A stretch of DNA of 64,000 nucleotides from Ianthella basta (Eukaryota > Porifera > Demospongiae > Verongiida > Ianthellidae). Every line of letters begins with the position of its first letter. Within the stretch, counting starts at the first letter, position 1. The notes beneath the pieces were generated by a model. That model was not told the origin of the DNA. It saw nothing but the letters and a program-made list of their open reading frames with translations, and ran no database searches. Both the position numbers and the translations under genes were made by a program. Location: contig OZ025882.1 in NCBI GenBank assembly GCA_964019415.1, forward strand, positions 3,826,427-3,890,426, written 5' to 3'. This document shows, piece after piece, positions 12,201 to 20,764 of this stretch.

Positions 12201-15200
12201 AGTGATCACAAATGTTGTTCCCATAAACGCATGCATGAAAGTTTGTCAGGAGAGCAGCAGCAACATAATACCTTTCGACTGGCTGAAGAAGAATCTTGGT
12301 GTTCTTAATATCAAGAAATGCCCATAACATGGTGATTGCTCCAAATCCCCATTCAACACAAACACGGACTGCACTCATTTGACTGTTAAATGCAGACTAC
12401 TCAGGTGAAAAGCGAGCACCTTGAAATGGCTGTACAATCTGGGGGTGAATTGGATATGCAGGGTCGCCATAGAGGACCCAGCAGCTACCTTGCCTTCTAG
12501 TAATATGTTGCTCTGTTTGTAGTAGCAATCCACTCTCCTGTAGTATAGCAGCATCATGTCTGTGTCCTTCCACAGGCCCAAATAAATGCACCATAAATTC
12601 CAAATGGGGACAAAACAGTATAAAATTTTAAAGCGTTAAAACGTTTATGACCACTATAGAAAAGATGCCGATCTTGAATTGGTCTTGGAATGGGCCTGAC
12701 TGTTCCATCAATAAAGCCCCAGACTTGTGGCAATGGGCAGTGCCTCAGCACAGCTTCAGCACCCTCTTCAAGATGGGCATCGTCACGTGTGCATATTACA
12801 GTATGTAATGTTTCTATGCTGTGCTAAACCTCTCTAATATTAGTAAAATACACAGTAAAGAGCAGCCGCGTCGGCCATTTTTCAAACGCACATGACCTTG
12901 ACCGACCCCCTCTGAGTTGAGACCAAACTATACGACATTTCTCGACCATTGTCAGAAATAGTTAACTACTTCCGGAAAACGCGGGATGATGCAATTATGA
13001 GTAGGTAAACTGATTTGCTGCTGGCTCCTTGCCCAATCATTGGGATCTATAACACTTAAATGCGGACCAATCGGTGTCTCTGTAGATTTAGACCACTTGG
13101 CACTCAGGTGCTTCGCGCCTTTGTGCCTCATGCTCTAAATCTCAGAGACACCTCTTGGTCAGCATTTAACTATTACTTATGTACTCCTCAGTCACACTTA
13201 GTCCTCGTTTACTAAAAATTAATAGCAATTGAACTCTGCTTGTCTGGATTAGTCATATTGCTATGAATATAATTATGGAATGAGGCTCCCCAACTGCCAA
13301 AGTAAATTCCGCCAAATGCTAAAATTGCACCAACCATCCAAAATAAATTCCCGCCAAAATTTTCTACCCATACAGTATTTCAGGCTCTGTTTACATAGAG
13401 ACATCTTCGCCCGAATTCGTTTTTGCGACGTTATGATCACTTGACGTTTTCACATGTTTATACAGAAACGCTTTCTGTTTTGCACGGAAACGTTTCCAAG
13501 TGTTTGGCGACGAACAAGATGGCGACCGGCCATTGCAAAGAGCAGAAATCCTGTGACATTTTAGCCCGAATTCTTTGTCATGCCGCTATTAACACCTGTC
13601 ATTCACATAGTAACGTTCGAAGTGTCATTTATTGTTCAGCGACTAAGAAGATGATGACCCGCCGTGGCAAGCAGCAGGATTCCTTTCAGTGGAGTAACGA
13701 TGAAGTCGAGCTTCTATTGACATTTACGCACGAATTCAAAGTCAAGCAGTCCACTGACTGGGAGAATGTGAAGACACAGTACGCAGACATCCTCGCACAC
13801 CTTCGGGAACAGCTGCCTTCTGGAACAGCGGAAGCTTCTCAACTCGATAAGGATTACTGTCAGTTAACATATTACACCAACCATAATAGGTAGCCATGCG
13901 AAGTGTAATACTAAGATAGTAATGCTAAGATAGAACTATTTATATTTGATAACAAATTTGGGTGGAGATGTCTCTGCGTAAACACAGCCTCAAACTACGC
14001 ACAAGTGTATGTACATATACATAGAGTAGAAATACACGTGCACAAACATACCTTGTTTTGATGAAGGGAATATCACCTTGTGAATAGGGTCCTTGTGGCT
14101 CCATTCCACAGGTGTGACTTCAGTGGGGTACGAGCCCTTCCTGGTGTCAAATAGGGCTGCAGTACAGCAAAACACGTTTTACACGTGAACAGTTATTATT
14201 AAAGTTTGTACATTTACATGAGTGTTATATAAGGGTTTTGTGTGCATGTGGTGGCTGTGAGTAGTCCATCAAAAAACAAAGCTGGAAGCTATTCACATAG
14301 CTGGAATCTTCCAACTCTGGCTTACAACCAATATGTATCAGTGTATCTACTTTCTAGTCATTTGGCTCAGCATAATTACAAAAAGACATGATTTTAATTA
14401 ACGTATGATGTGTGCACAATGACATTACCACAAGTAATGTTCCAACACTGCAACCTACCCAATTGTCCATTGTAGCAGCCACCAACCAAAGTATGGGGAT
14501 CCTTTGGGTTGTACTCAATGCACAGCATGGGTGATGTTGGCTTCAGAGTCATTTCAGGATGATTGGGATTGCCTACAGCACAAAGCCAGTTAGGACACAC
14601 CAGCATTAGACATTATGGAATGCTTTCCAAATCTGATTATCATATCAGATGTCCTGTTTGTGACATCTATTTAGGAATGCTCCCGGTTCAAAATGGCGTC
14701 TCCTATCTTAATGTATTAGTGCACTTCGACGAAACTAGCCAAACGGTGGTGGCAAGAACAATTAAAGGCCATGGATAGGCTTCTTTGGATGTATTGAAAA
14801 CAGCAGGGTACCCAAAGGCAACATGGAGTACACGTAAGAGAAAAGCATCATAGGCTGCTCGTACCCCATTTGTTCTTTTCATAATAATTATTATTCTTAT
14901 TCTCCTTCCCACAGAAGTTTGTGCACTCCTAGCGCACAGCATAGGACACCTATGGACCCAAGTCTTATACAAGGACTTGCGCACGGACATGAAGGGCAAA
15001 TATCCGAGCACAGGTGGCAATCCAATAAGTATATACAGCTCTGGAGCGGGTAGAGAAATTGTCTTCCCTGTGTATTAAGATATCCCAATGCCGCCATTTT
15101 GTTGTGCTAGTATAAATAGTTAACAATTAGCACCATGATCATATTATGCACTCACTGATGTCCCAGATGTATGACTCTGGGTTCATCCCTGTTGGGAACT

Positions 15201-18200
15201 TCTGAAACTCCAAGATGGAGTAAGCAGCAGCCAGCTTGTGAGCACCATCAGGATACCATGAAATATGAGATACACTGCGCTTTACATCATGAGGGTCTCT
15301 GTCAGAAGAAGACAGCAAGCAGCTAACATTTCCACCATCTACGTAAACTTTGAATAACCAATAACACCATACCGTGATACCTACATATGTATGTATGTAT
15401 GTATGTACCTTAAAATATTAACAGTTTTTGCCGAAGGCACACTGTTTGAAGCACTTTCAGTGCCACCAAAGTACTCCTCATAAATATCCACAGCATTGTT
15501 CTGCTTGATAACATGCTCCATGTCCTACAAAACAAAGCATCATGATAAGCAAACGCATTTAACAGGGTAACCAGCACCATCAGGTCACCTGTGTAGATAC
15601 TGTAATTTTGAGACAAGTACTGTATAAGTATGTGATAGTCTGACTGAATACAACTCACTTTACCAAGGTTTGTGAGAGTCTGAATGTACACCTCATCTTT
15701 CTCAACCTTCTTCCTGTATCTAATGGTCTGCTCCACTTCAGCAGGATTCACATCCTTGGGCCATCCACCCTCAGTGTGGTTCATGCCACGATTCTCACAC
15801 TCAAATCGCTCCGTGTTCACCTAAAATAGCAAATGTGTGATTAGCAGTTAATGAACAAGTAGCAATTCTCAGTGATGCCAACGGAGGTTGGAACAATAAC
15901 TAACACCTATGTTCTCTGTACTTTCACACTGAGTACATATGCTAGCCACGGTAGACAATTCACACGGCCTGGGCACCACTGTATATGCATGCGAAGCGAA
16001 GGTACTGTCAGTGGAGGAGAAGCTATAGAAGTTGCGTACGCAAGCTCAGCACGCCCTGAAGCTCTTGAAGGAGAAGGGAAGCAGTTCCAGCAAGCGGACT
16101 AAGGACACCAGCAGTGGAATGCTGTCTTCCCACACGGTCACTGCATGCCCTTCTGCAAAGTTTGTTGCTCCCGTGTATTAAACATACCCCAATGCCACCA
16201 TTTTGTTGCATGCTACTGTAACAGACGTCACGTTCGTGACGTCTGGATACCCAGCACGAGTATTGATCTGAGGTAGATATAGGAAAGGATAGGATAGGAA
16301 ATCTTTATTAGTCTGGGGAACCAATAGCCAAAGGCTACTACAAAGGCACCCAGAAAGAACAACACAAATTACAAAGGAGAAAGACAGAAGAAGAAAAGAG
16401 AATAATGATTAAATGAATTTTAATGAATAAAGATAATAGAGATGTCAAGCAGAGTACACATGCAGTGTCAGTGGTTCATGTAAATAAGTGAACGGTTAAT
16501 TTGTGGTGTTAATGAAATCCTGGCATAGTCTGGTAAATAAATAATAGTCTTTGGTGTTACATATATGTGCTGGCAGTGTCCGCCAAAGTGATGCACTGGC
16601 AAAGCTGTAGGCTTCTGACCAAACAAAGTCTTGACTGGAGGGAGATTAAGTTGACAAATACAGGAGGATCGAGTTGTATAATGGGAGGAAGCAGAAGAGA
16701 AGAGCTATAGTCCTTGGATATGCAAAAAGTGTACAAACCAGTCCCGTGTAGCTACAAGGAAATTAGGAATGCAGAGCGACCTTCACAGAAATGCAGTTCA
16801 TCAGGGTGTTGAGTTACTCTTGCTTGTTTCCATGCTTTTTCTGCCAGCCATTCCTAAATCCTTTTAATTTTAAAGGAATTTTTATACACTAGTATACAAT
16901 GCACTACAACCAAATCCACCAAGTAAACAGCTTAATAACATAATGTAAATATACATTATATTGCAACTTGTAAAACTGTACTTTTCCCCAATTCTGCAGG
17001 TGTACTCTTGTCTCAATCACAATAATGTTACTCTCAGCTACAAAGCCACTTTGGCAGCAATGACAAAAGTGAGCGAGCAGCACAAGGTACCCCTTTGCCA
17101 CTGGATAGCCAAAGGACTGCCCTTCAATTTGTAGGAGACAATGTGGACAAGAAGAAGGGAGTTCGAGACATCAGGGCAGACCACCGAGCTGAAATGCAAC
17201 ACACATATAGTTTGCTGGCAGTCCAGAGCCATGTGCCTTCACCCACACCTTATGCTACTGCTTCAGTGCCTGGCTTTGCCTCCCTACTCCCTTCAGCTTT
17301 CCTTCCAACACCACATGACATCGCTGCAATCTGTGATAACCTTGTAGTCCTTGTCAGCCATGTCCTCTGCCAGTACATGAAGCCTCTCTTGTTCCTTTCT
17401 AAGGTGGTACATTCCACACCGATACTCAAGTGAAATGGCCAGGAAGTCTGAAGTTATTGTGCTTGATGTGCTACCCAAGAATGAGAACAAGAACACAGAC
17501 ATGCTGGATATCATGCAAACCATGCAGGGCTACCTTGGAGAGGAATTCTGTAAAAGTCACAGAGTCCTTTCAGGAGGCGATCAACTTACGTACATGTGAA
17601 AGGCAAACTAACTGTAAGAGGCGTGTGATGGATGGTGACACGCCTTGGGATTGCATCAATGTGCTTGAGCCTGTAACAGAGGACTGGCACGCACTGCTGT
17701 CTCTCTTCAACGCGTAAGTGAGGAACTTTTGCTATAATATTGCATGCATAATTTGGAGTGGCAAGGTACAGTGATCATGTGGGAAACTGACCCCAAAATG
17801 TCTGTACCATTCATATTTAGGTGGCCTGGAAGACACTGTTTGTAAACAGCTCAAGGGACAACGGCACCCTAGGGCACTTTTGCAGTCTACTTGGCAGGCT
17901 GCCTAATGCCAAAAATCTGAAGAAAGATTTCAATGTGTGCTTGAATGTCCTATTAACCACCGTAAAGGGCCACTTCATAGCCGCTGCATGTGATGTCCCG
18001 CGCATTAATAAACTGCATGAAGAGCCCGTGTCTCTTGCAGAAGTTAAGCAAGGGACTGAATTGTTGAAGAAATGCTACATCACAAAAGTAGCAAGAGAGG
18101 TTGTTCACAGGTGCTGTCTCTTTGGAGACAGCCTTTTGGATCAGGCAGTTCCAGATCAAAATTGCAAGGACCATGTCCACAATTATGCATACATCATGTG

Positions 18201-20347
18201 CCACTTTGGTTCATGCACGCTTGAGTTCATGGATGCCTGGTGTGGAGGGGATGGAGAACGCATCATCTGTTGCTGGGGTATCTTCATGCTTCATTTCTAT
18301 GCGGCCAAGCGTACTAAGTATGCACTACAAGCACTTCACTTGAAATTTCAGTTAGCATCACTCCCTCCTTCCCTTGCACACCAGCTGAGTGGAGTCACTT
18401 TGTAAACACTCATGGTGGCCTTGGACGTAACATTCCATGTGATCTTCACAATGAGCATACTAACAAACCTATGAAGGAGATCACTGTGAACATAAGGGCC
18501 AACCTCAAGGAATGTGCGCTGTCAAGAGCTGCAAGATCAATAACATCCCTCAAGCGCATCAGGGATGCTTTTTATAGGGAATCAGATGTCCTTGTTAGCA
18601 CAACTGTCCACAGCACCAGATCAGAAGAGGATGACATTAACAAAGTTGTGTCAGTAGTGGAATCTGAGAAGGTGCTTGTAGTGAAGGCAAAACATGCACG
18701 GTTTCGCAAGTTCCCAGCTATGCAATTCAAGCTGGACAAGCAGGCAATGATGATCTGGATTAAGCAAAAACATGGGCAAATGTCGAAATATGAAATGATG
18801 CAAGATGATGATGAAAGTACTTCGGAATCTGAAACAAGTGGTGAAGAGGATTAGAACATTATATAAATATAAATGCTCAAAGTTGGCAAGGGTGCCCCCT
18901 TGCCTACCGGGTATGTAATGTATGCAGAAAACACAAGTTTTGAATGCTTGTATTTACTAAGCCAAGCATGCTTTTGGATTCAAACTTGGAAATTTTACTA
19001 CTTACCACAAGGTCTACCAGTGCTGAAAAAATTGGATCACAAGTGCGCTTGGAAATTTTAGGTGGGCTCTATTTGGAATTATGAATATGTGCCTTTAAGA
19101 CTACATACATGTACAAGTACTCTTGACTGAATGCAGCTCACAGTGCAATCCAATCAGATTAGGGATACACATACAACATGCACATACATACGGATGTAAT
19201 TAGTTGCACCTCATGTCATGAGACTGCACCTCAGCAAAGTTCCAAACCACAACTACATGACTCGACATGAGGTGCCATGTGACATCATAGCATATCTGTA
19301 CAGTAGAACCTCCCTTATCCGGACCTCTTAGATATGGGTATCTCCCTCTACCGGGCAGGCAAAAAAGATCTTTTCAAAAAAGTTTCATAAAAAATTATTT
19401 GCAATTTTTTCTAAATTCTTTTTAACTATTTGTATGTACTGCATTACAGTACAGTACCATGTGTACTGTATTACAGCTTAATTGCAATTATTGTGATTAC
19501 ATTGCATTAAATCTGTATTGTTGGTATTTCAAAGATACAGGCAATTCTGAGTTATGGGCCCTGCCCGGTCCCATGGTGTCCGGTTAAGGGAAGTTCTACT
19601 GTATTATGATTAGGTTGCAATTGGTAAAGCTCAATGTATGGCAATGTGCCAAACCTACTTTAAAATTGACCCTATAGGATGAATCAACATGAAATTCGGG
19701 GAGAACACAGCTGACATATATCTCCAGGTTGAAACACCCTGCTCTCGCCTTCCCTTGTTTTAAGCTTCAGTATTGTTCCCCAAATTTCATGTTGATTCAA
19801 CCAACGCTGAGTCTCTTAATACAGGATGATCTCAAGTGCAGACAACGAACTTGGCAACATCGTTGTACTACAGAGTACCTGCAAGAAAGTGCTCCGACCT
19901 AATCTGTAGGGTAGAATGGGTTATTCCGCTCACTCTTGGCTCGCGAGAAGCAAGCGCCCAACTTCGCTGTAAGGTAAAAGCTGTAGCTAAGTGTTGCCAC
20001 TACCAGCCTTTCCTCCACTGTAGCTCATTTGGCGTTTTGTAGTAGATACCTGAACGCCTACCAGTGACTGGATCGCCACGGGTTACCTTACTATCTACTA
20101 AAGGACCACTACGCATATGATACCACACATCAGTAGGGCCTGCCATGCTGCAACGGCTACTGACCTCATGCTCAGAAAACTCAAAGGAGCACTGCAGTGC
20201 CAAGTCGCAGGGGTTTCGATCAATGAAGTCGACGCGCTCTTGAGGTTCTGGGATCACATCAGCTACTACCTCTGCAGGCTTGTCCGAAAAGTTGCACTGC
20301 CGTCCAAATTCGGCTCTCTTCTTGGTATACACGTAAGTAACTTCCAT
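300..20347 (-). CDS. DNAI2: Dynein axonemal intermediate chain 2 (outer arm), N-terminal part
   Basis: WD-repeat intermediate chain of the outer dynein arm of motile cilia; it helps anchor the arm to the doublet microtubule. Exons read in order on the minus strand: 20347-20165, 15820-15659, 15524-15409, 15298-15156, 14572-14459, 14156-14052, 6035-5887 and 425-300, all with GT-AG borders and frames that join. Family hallmarks are the start [15 protein letters not shown], the block [17 protein letters not shown], the WD piece [30 protein letters not shown] and MVGTEQG. These match the vertebrate DNAI2 order from residue 1 to about 310; the C-terminal third lies left of the window. The gene is stretched by three introns of 4.3, 8.0 and 5.5 kb that hold most of the transposons here, while the other introns are 0.1-0.6 kb. 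The start codon is fixed by similarity at the N-terminus. Confidence 0.93.
836..1100 (+). repeat. Dispersed repeat D1, copy 1, with palindromic edge
   Basis: Bases 833-856 and 877-902 form an inverted repeat around CTTGTCGCTACATGG. The stretch from about 877 to 1075 is clearly similar to 16741-16905, sharing for example GGAATTTTTATACACTAGT. It lies in a DNAI2 intron. No coding capacity is seen, so a nonautonomous DNA element is the likeliest reading. Confidence 0.6.
1185..1652 (+). repeat. Dispersed repeat R1, copy A
   Basis: About 470 bp that recur almost end to end, inverted, at 14625-15112. One edge starts with CAACAAAATGGCGACATTGG and the other, read inward, with GTTCAAAATGGTGTCTCCTA, so the edges are loosely inverted copies with a YY1-like AAAATGGCG core. 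The right edge runs into a palindrome GACGTCATGAACGTGACGTC holding two CRE-like TGACGTC words. It lies in the last DNAI2 intron of the window. Confidence 0.65.
2677..3646. mobile_element. Nonautonomous TIR element nested in the DIRS copy
   Basis: The ends are CAGGGCCGTCGGAGGC and its reverse complement, with inverted similarity continuing inward (GTGGTACGGCCAT on the left against GTGGTAAGGCCAT on the right). A 5-bp duplication TTAGT flanks it (2672-2676 and 3647-3651). The RT-RNase H reading on both sides belongs to one DIRS copy, which shows insertion after the DIRS element. No transposase is seen. The superfamily is unresolved: the CAGGG terminus is hAT-like but hAT makes 8-bp duplications. 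Confidence 0.72.
3921..4051. mobile_element. Short MITE with ATTATATTTTG ends
   Basis: The ends ATTATATTTTGTGATTTGTA and, inverted, ATTATATTTTGCGGTTTGCG enclose 131 bp with no ORF. It sits between the RNase H and recombinase pieces of the DIRS relic. The inner words resemble those of the MITE at 28444-29003 (CCGCCAAAA/CCGCAAA), so a distant family link is possible. Confidence 0.5.
6249..6500. repeat. Foldback repeat
   Basis: Arms of about 45 bp, beginning GTGAAAGCACCCCTACCAAA at 6255 and returning inverted at 6455-6496, enclose about 160 bp. It lies in the 8-kb DNAI2 intron, just upstream of exon 7 in the gene's direction. No coding capacity. Confidence 0.65.
7809..8538 (+). pseudogene. Myb/SANT-like protein, likely the accessory gene of a Harbinger transposon
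   Basis: An open frame to 8336 starts [16 protein letters not shown] (an upstream in-frame ATG exists at 7755). It then has a SANT-like helix region with [17 protein letters not shown] and CWEDIAATL, followed by an acidic stretch [17 protein letters not shown]. After two small frame changes around a poly-A run near 8370, the coding sense resumes as a glutamine-rich coiled coil ([20 protein letters not shown]) ending at 8538. Such Myb-like proteins are the usual partner of PIF/Harbinger DDE transposases. A Harbinger transposase relic lies convergently at 12103-12751, separated only by the retrotransposon at 8680-12031. The frameshifts suggest a dead copy. Confidence 0.6.
8680..8783 (+). promoter_or_regulatory. 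5' UTR / internal promoter of the retrotransposon with YY1-like site
   Basis: CAAGATGGCGG at about 8689-8699 fits the YY1 core (A)AnATGGCGG and lies within 20 bases of the element's 5' boundary. Bases 8720-8765 carry tandem GATTCGTTCA and AGAGTATCTC words. A related 5' region at about 54190-54205 (minus strand) also has AAAAATGGCGGT ahead of the homologous ORF start. Confidence 0.5.
8784..11885 (+). CDS. Retrotransposon polyprotein: Cys-rich finger, reverse transcriptase, restriction-like endonuclease
   Basis: The frame is open from 8718 (1055 codons). I favour the second ATG at 8784 because the homologous copy at 54140 starts MPTVPACC just before the same Cys cluster. Numbered from 8718: residues 26-62 hold a Cys-rich region ([16 protein letters not shown]). 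RT motifs follow: [10 protein letters not shown] (motif 2), LLVDASNAF with D461, QGDPL 514-518, YADD 543-546 and LGAAIGS. The C-terminus has [15 protein letters not shown] (837-851), RHD at 860-862, then LDIK (D907) and FFDVRV (D924). This CCHC plus PD-(D/E)XK-like order marks the restriction-like endonuclease of the R2/R4/CRE/NeSL/HERO side of non-LTR elements. There is no N-terminal APE nuclease. Clade within the RLE group is not resolved. Confidence 0.88.
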   Translation: MPQCCRCNGSGRCNKCICYKSGRRCTDCLPHRVNRCENRAEPNHDESATLGGRTCQTAEELAKEDRQAGDGFQLASHNDLPHFNTTNLPNFVWGDTDGETLSSRLKKAYEEVVSWKRNLFEVPRGKAGTDFVSEVTRLIEAYNDATALESIALKAVMVMPSLLLQRPHARSSTKDNIRCLEERLSKWKKGDLDSLVHEGRTVQSQLNTHQIQHQDEGRTARSFEKLVSAGNVKAAMRLITEHQDRGCLPLDSLQPDGRTVKQHLQDKHPPGRPAIPSAISDSPPAAEPHEVIFDQIDGPLIRSIVQGMDGSAGPSGLNAGNWKRMCSSFRRTSEDLCKSIARLARRLCTGYVDPEGISALVACRLIALDKCPGVRPVGIGETLRRLISKAVLQVARDDIQRVVGCLQLCAGQEAACEAGILAMRSLFEDGTVEAVLLVDASNAFNSLNREAALRNTHILCPILAPMLTNTYRSPARLFIGGDHILSQEGTTQGDPLAMAMYALGTLPLILKLQNDVTQAWYADDATAGGEITGLRRWWEKLEAIGPQYGYHPNPNKTWLVVKPEHLPAAEEQFQETGVKITTQGQRHLGAAIGSRNFVEDFVREKVLVWVSEIEKLSRIARYQPQAAHTVFTHGLMHRWTFLMRTVPGVEELFQPLEEVIRHQFLPALTGRKALSDSERALLALPARHGGLGIPIPTAAAQRQFLACSSISAPLVEVIKQQNTNYPMEVRLKQRHAKAAIRTNNRNDAAEEAMALKPKLSNAQQCAMEQASEKGASSWLTALPLAKYDFCLHKQAFRDALCLRFGWTPTRLPSHCPCGKLFTVDHAFSCPNGALPSIRHDRIRDITANFLTEVCPNVGLEPTLQPLTGESFPLRSTNTEEGARLDIKAQNFWDNSQRSAFFDVRVFNSFAPTNSSSSTSSTYRRHEREKRRAYEQRVLQVEHGTFTPLVLSSSGGWGPSATVAFRRLAGLIATKHGQSYSTTLSFIRCKIGYSLIQSGIMCLRGPRSSFHAPAKAISLEEHPLDLIRQEVRLY
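12103..12751 (-). pseudogene. PIF/Harbinger DDE transposase relic
   Basis: Three overlapping frames give one transposase sense. They read [20 protein letters not shown] (first catalytic D), then [17 protein letters not shown], then [12 protein letters not shown] (second D), and [16 protein letters not shown] (catalytic E). This is the DDE_Tnp_4 signature of Harbinger transposases. Frame changes near 12600 and 12390 break it. It ends 70 bp beyond the 3' duplication of the retrotransposon. The Myb-like ORF on the other side suggests one Harbinger element split by a later insertion. Terminal repeats of the Harbinger element were not located. Confidence 0.8.
13060..13175. repeat. Imperfect palindrome
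   Basis: Arms around GACCAATCGGTGTCTCTGTA and, inverted, GACCAAGAGGTGTCTCTGAG enclose about 50 bp. Probably a small foldback or MITE in the DNAI2 intron; no coding content. Confidence 0.55.
13285..13377. repeat. Fragment of the TACCGTATGG-type MITE family
   Basis: The stretch ending CCAAAATTTTCTACCCATAC, followed by AGTA, resembles the termini of the element at 28444-29003, whose end reads CTAAAATTTCCAGCCATACG. Only one end is recognised here. Confidence 0.45.
13381..13990 (+). mobile_element. TIR element carrying a Myb/SANT-like coding segment
   Basis: The left end CAGGCTCTGTTTACATAGAG and the inverted right end GAGGCTGTGTTTACGCAGAG bound about 610 bp. Inside, 13519-13893 (plus) is open and reads SANT-like: [20 protein letters not shown], then [15 protein letters not shown]. 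This resembles Myb/SANT-like proteins encoded by or derived from DNA transposons. No transposase is present, so it is either an internal deletion of a larger element or a captured segment. Position: DNAI2 intron, just upstream of exon 6 in gene direction. Confidence 0.6.
14625..15112 (-). repeat. Dispersed repeat R1, copy B
   Basis: Inverted relative to copy A at 1185-1652 and alignable by eye over nearly the whole length; shared words include GGAAGGAGAATAA, AAAAGAACAAATGGGGTA and CCAAAGAAGCCTATCCATGG. It has AAAATGGCGGCATTGGG at one edge and AAAATGGCGTCTCC at the other. It fills the short intron between DNAI2 exons 4 and 5. Confidence 0.7.
16020..16250 (-). repeat. Dispersed repeat R1, partial copy C with CRE-like palindrome
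   Basis: The piece with CAACAAAATGGTGGCATTGG (minus strand) matches the R1 left edge. It adds an outer palindrome CAGACGTCACGAACGTGACG, the counterpart of the palindrome on the right edge of copy A. This suggests R1 elements end in matching GACGTC palindromes on both sides. Confidence 0.55.
16276..16420 (-). mobile_element. LINE 3' end fragment with (TAGGA)n tail
   Basis: On the minus strand the text runs GGTGCCTTTGTAGTAGCC, TTTGGCTATTGGTTCCCCAG, then AATAAAGATTTCCTATCC and a short pentamer tail. The same TAGTAGCCTTTGGCTA motif occurs on the plus strand at 61966-61983, after a recognisable LINE RT C-terminus, which is why I call it a LINE 3' end. Confidence 0.5.
16705..16905 (+). repeat. Dispersed repeat D1, copy 2
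   Basis: Bases 16741-16905 match 880-1040. Bases 16705-16735 (AGTCCTTGGATATGCAAAAA) are the inverse of the flank found after copy 1 (TTTTTGCATATCCAAAGGAC near 1040-1058). The element therefore probably has these words as inverted termini. Confidence 0.55.
17041..18854 (+). pseudogene. Decayed gene for a DUF6589-domain protein (transposon-associated)
   Basis: Segments in order are [20 protein letters not shown] with [10 protein letters not shown] (17120-17220), [19 protein letters not shown] (17460-17520), SGGDQLT then [20 protein letters not shown] (17565-17700), and [18 protein letters not shown] (17820-17890). They continue with [20 protein letters not shown] and [18 protein letters not shown] (18434-18490), then an acidic tail to 18854. 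This is the DUF6589 order known from repeated genes of cnidarians, sponges and fungi. A GT-AG intron fits at about 17712-17820. Frames shift near 17430, 17585 and 18400, so this copy looks dead. It lies in DNAI2 intron 1, antisense to the host gene. A link to a specific transposon class is inference. Confidence 0.72.
19301..19601. mobile_element. pogo/Tigger-like MITE
   Basis: The ends CAGTAGAACCTCCCTTATCC and, inverted, CAGTAGAACTTCCCTTAACC bound 301 bp, flanked by TA on both sides (19299-19300 and 19602-19603). CAGT termini and TA duplication are typical of the Tc1/mariner-pogo group. No ORF inside. Confidence 0.8.
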
Positions 20348-20764
20348 CCTCCCGAGCAGCTGCCGCGGATCTTGTCCTGGTTGTCAAGGCTGTTGCTAAG
20401 GTGGAAATGTTCCGTTTTCACTTCCATTTCAACCTAAACTTGAAACTGAAAAAGTATTAAACTTAATGCGCATGCTCATTCACACACATCCGAACACGTG
20501 GTCAGAGCGGACAGGAATAGCACGTAGGTTTTTATTTTTTCACTTCATGGACTGTCTTCAGCTACGATGCAATTATGCATATGCCTTCGCAAACGATTTC
20601 TTTGAAGTTCACTGAGAACTCCTATATCTCAGTCGGACCAGTAGTGTCGGCTGCTAAGTTTTCCCTAGTAATGACCGTGTGTGTCCCCGGTGTAGTCATG
20701 TTGGGTTGCTTTCTGCCTACATGTGATGTGTGAGCCAGGCATCGTTTCTCTTGTTCCTTTAGCA
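20348..20764. promoter_or_regulatory. Shared head-to-head promoter region of DNAI2 and RPS2
   Basis: Only 417 bp separate the two start codons. The RPS2 ATG is preceded by TTTCTCTTGTTCCTTTAG then CA. That is a good 3' splice site and also a pyrimidine tract of the kind seen in ribosomal-protein TOP promoters. A 5'-UTR intron or a transcription start inside the tract are both possible. No TATA box is apparent. Confidence 0.5.

Noticed and set aside
15386-15409. (GTAT)n run at a DNAI2 splice donor as functional element
   Set aside because: Short simple repeat that merely abuts the donor; no further support.
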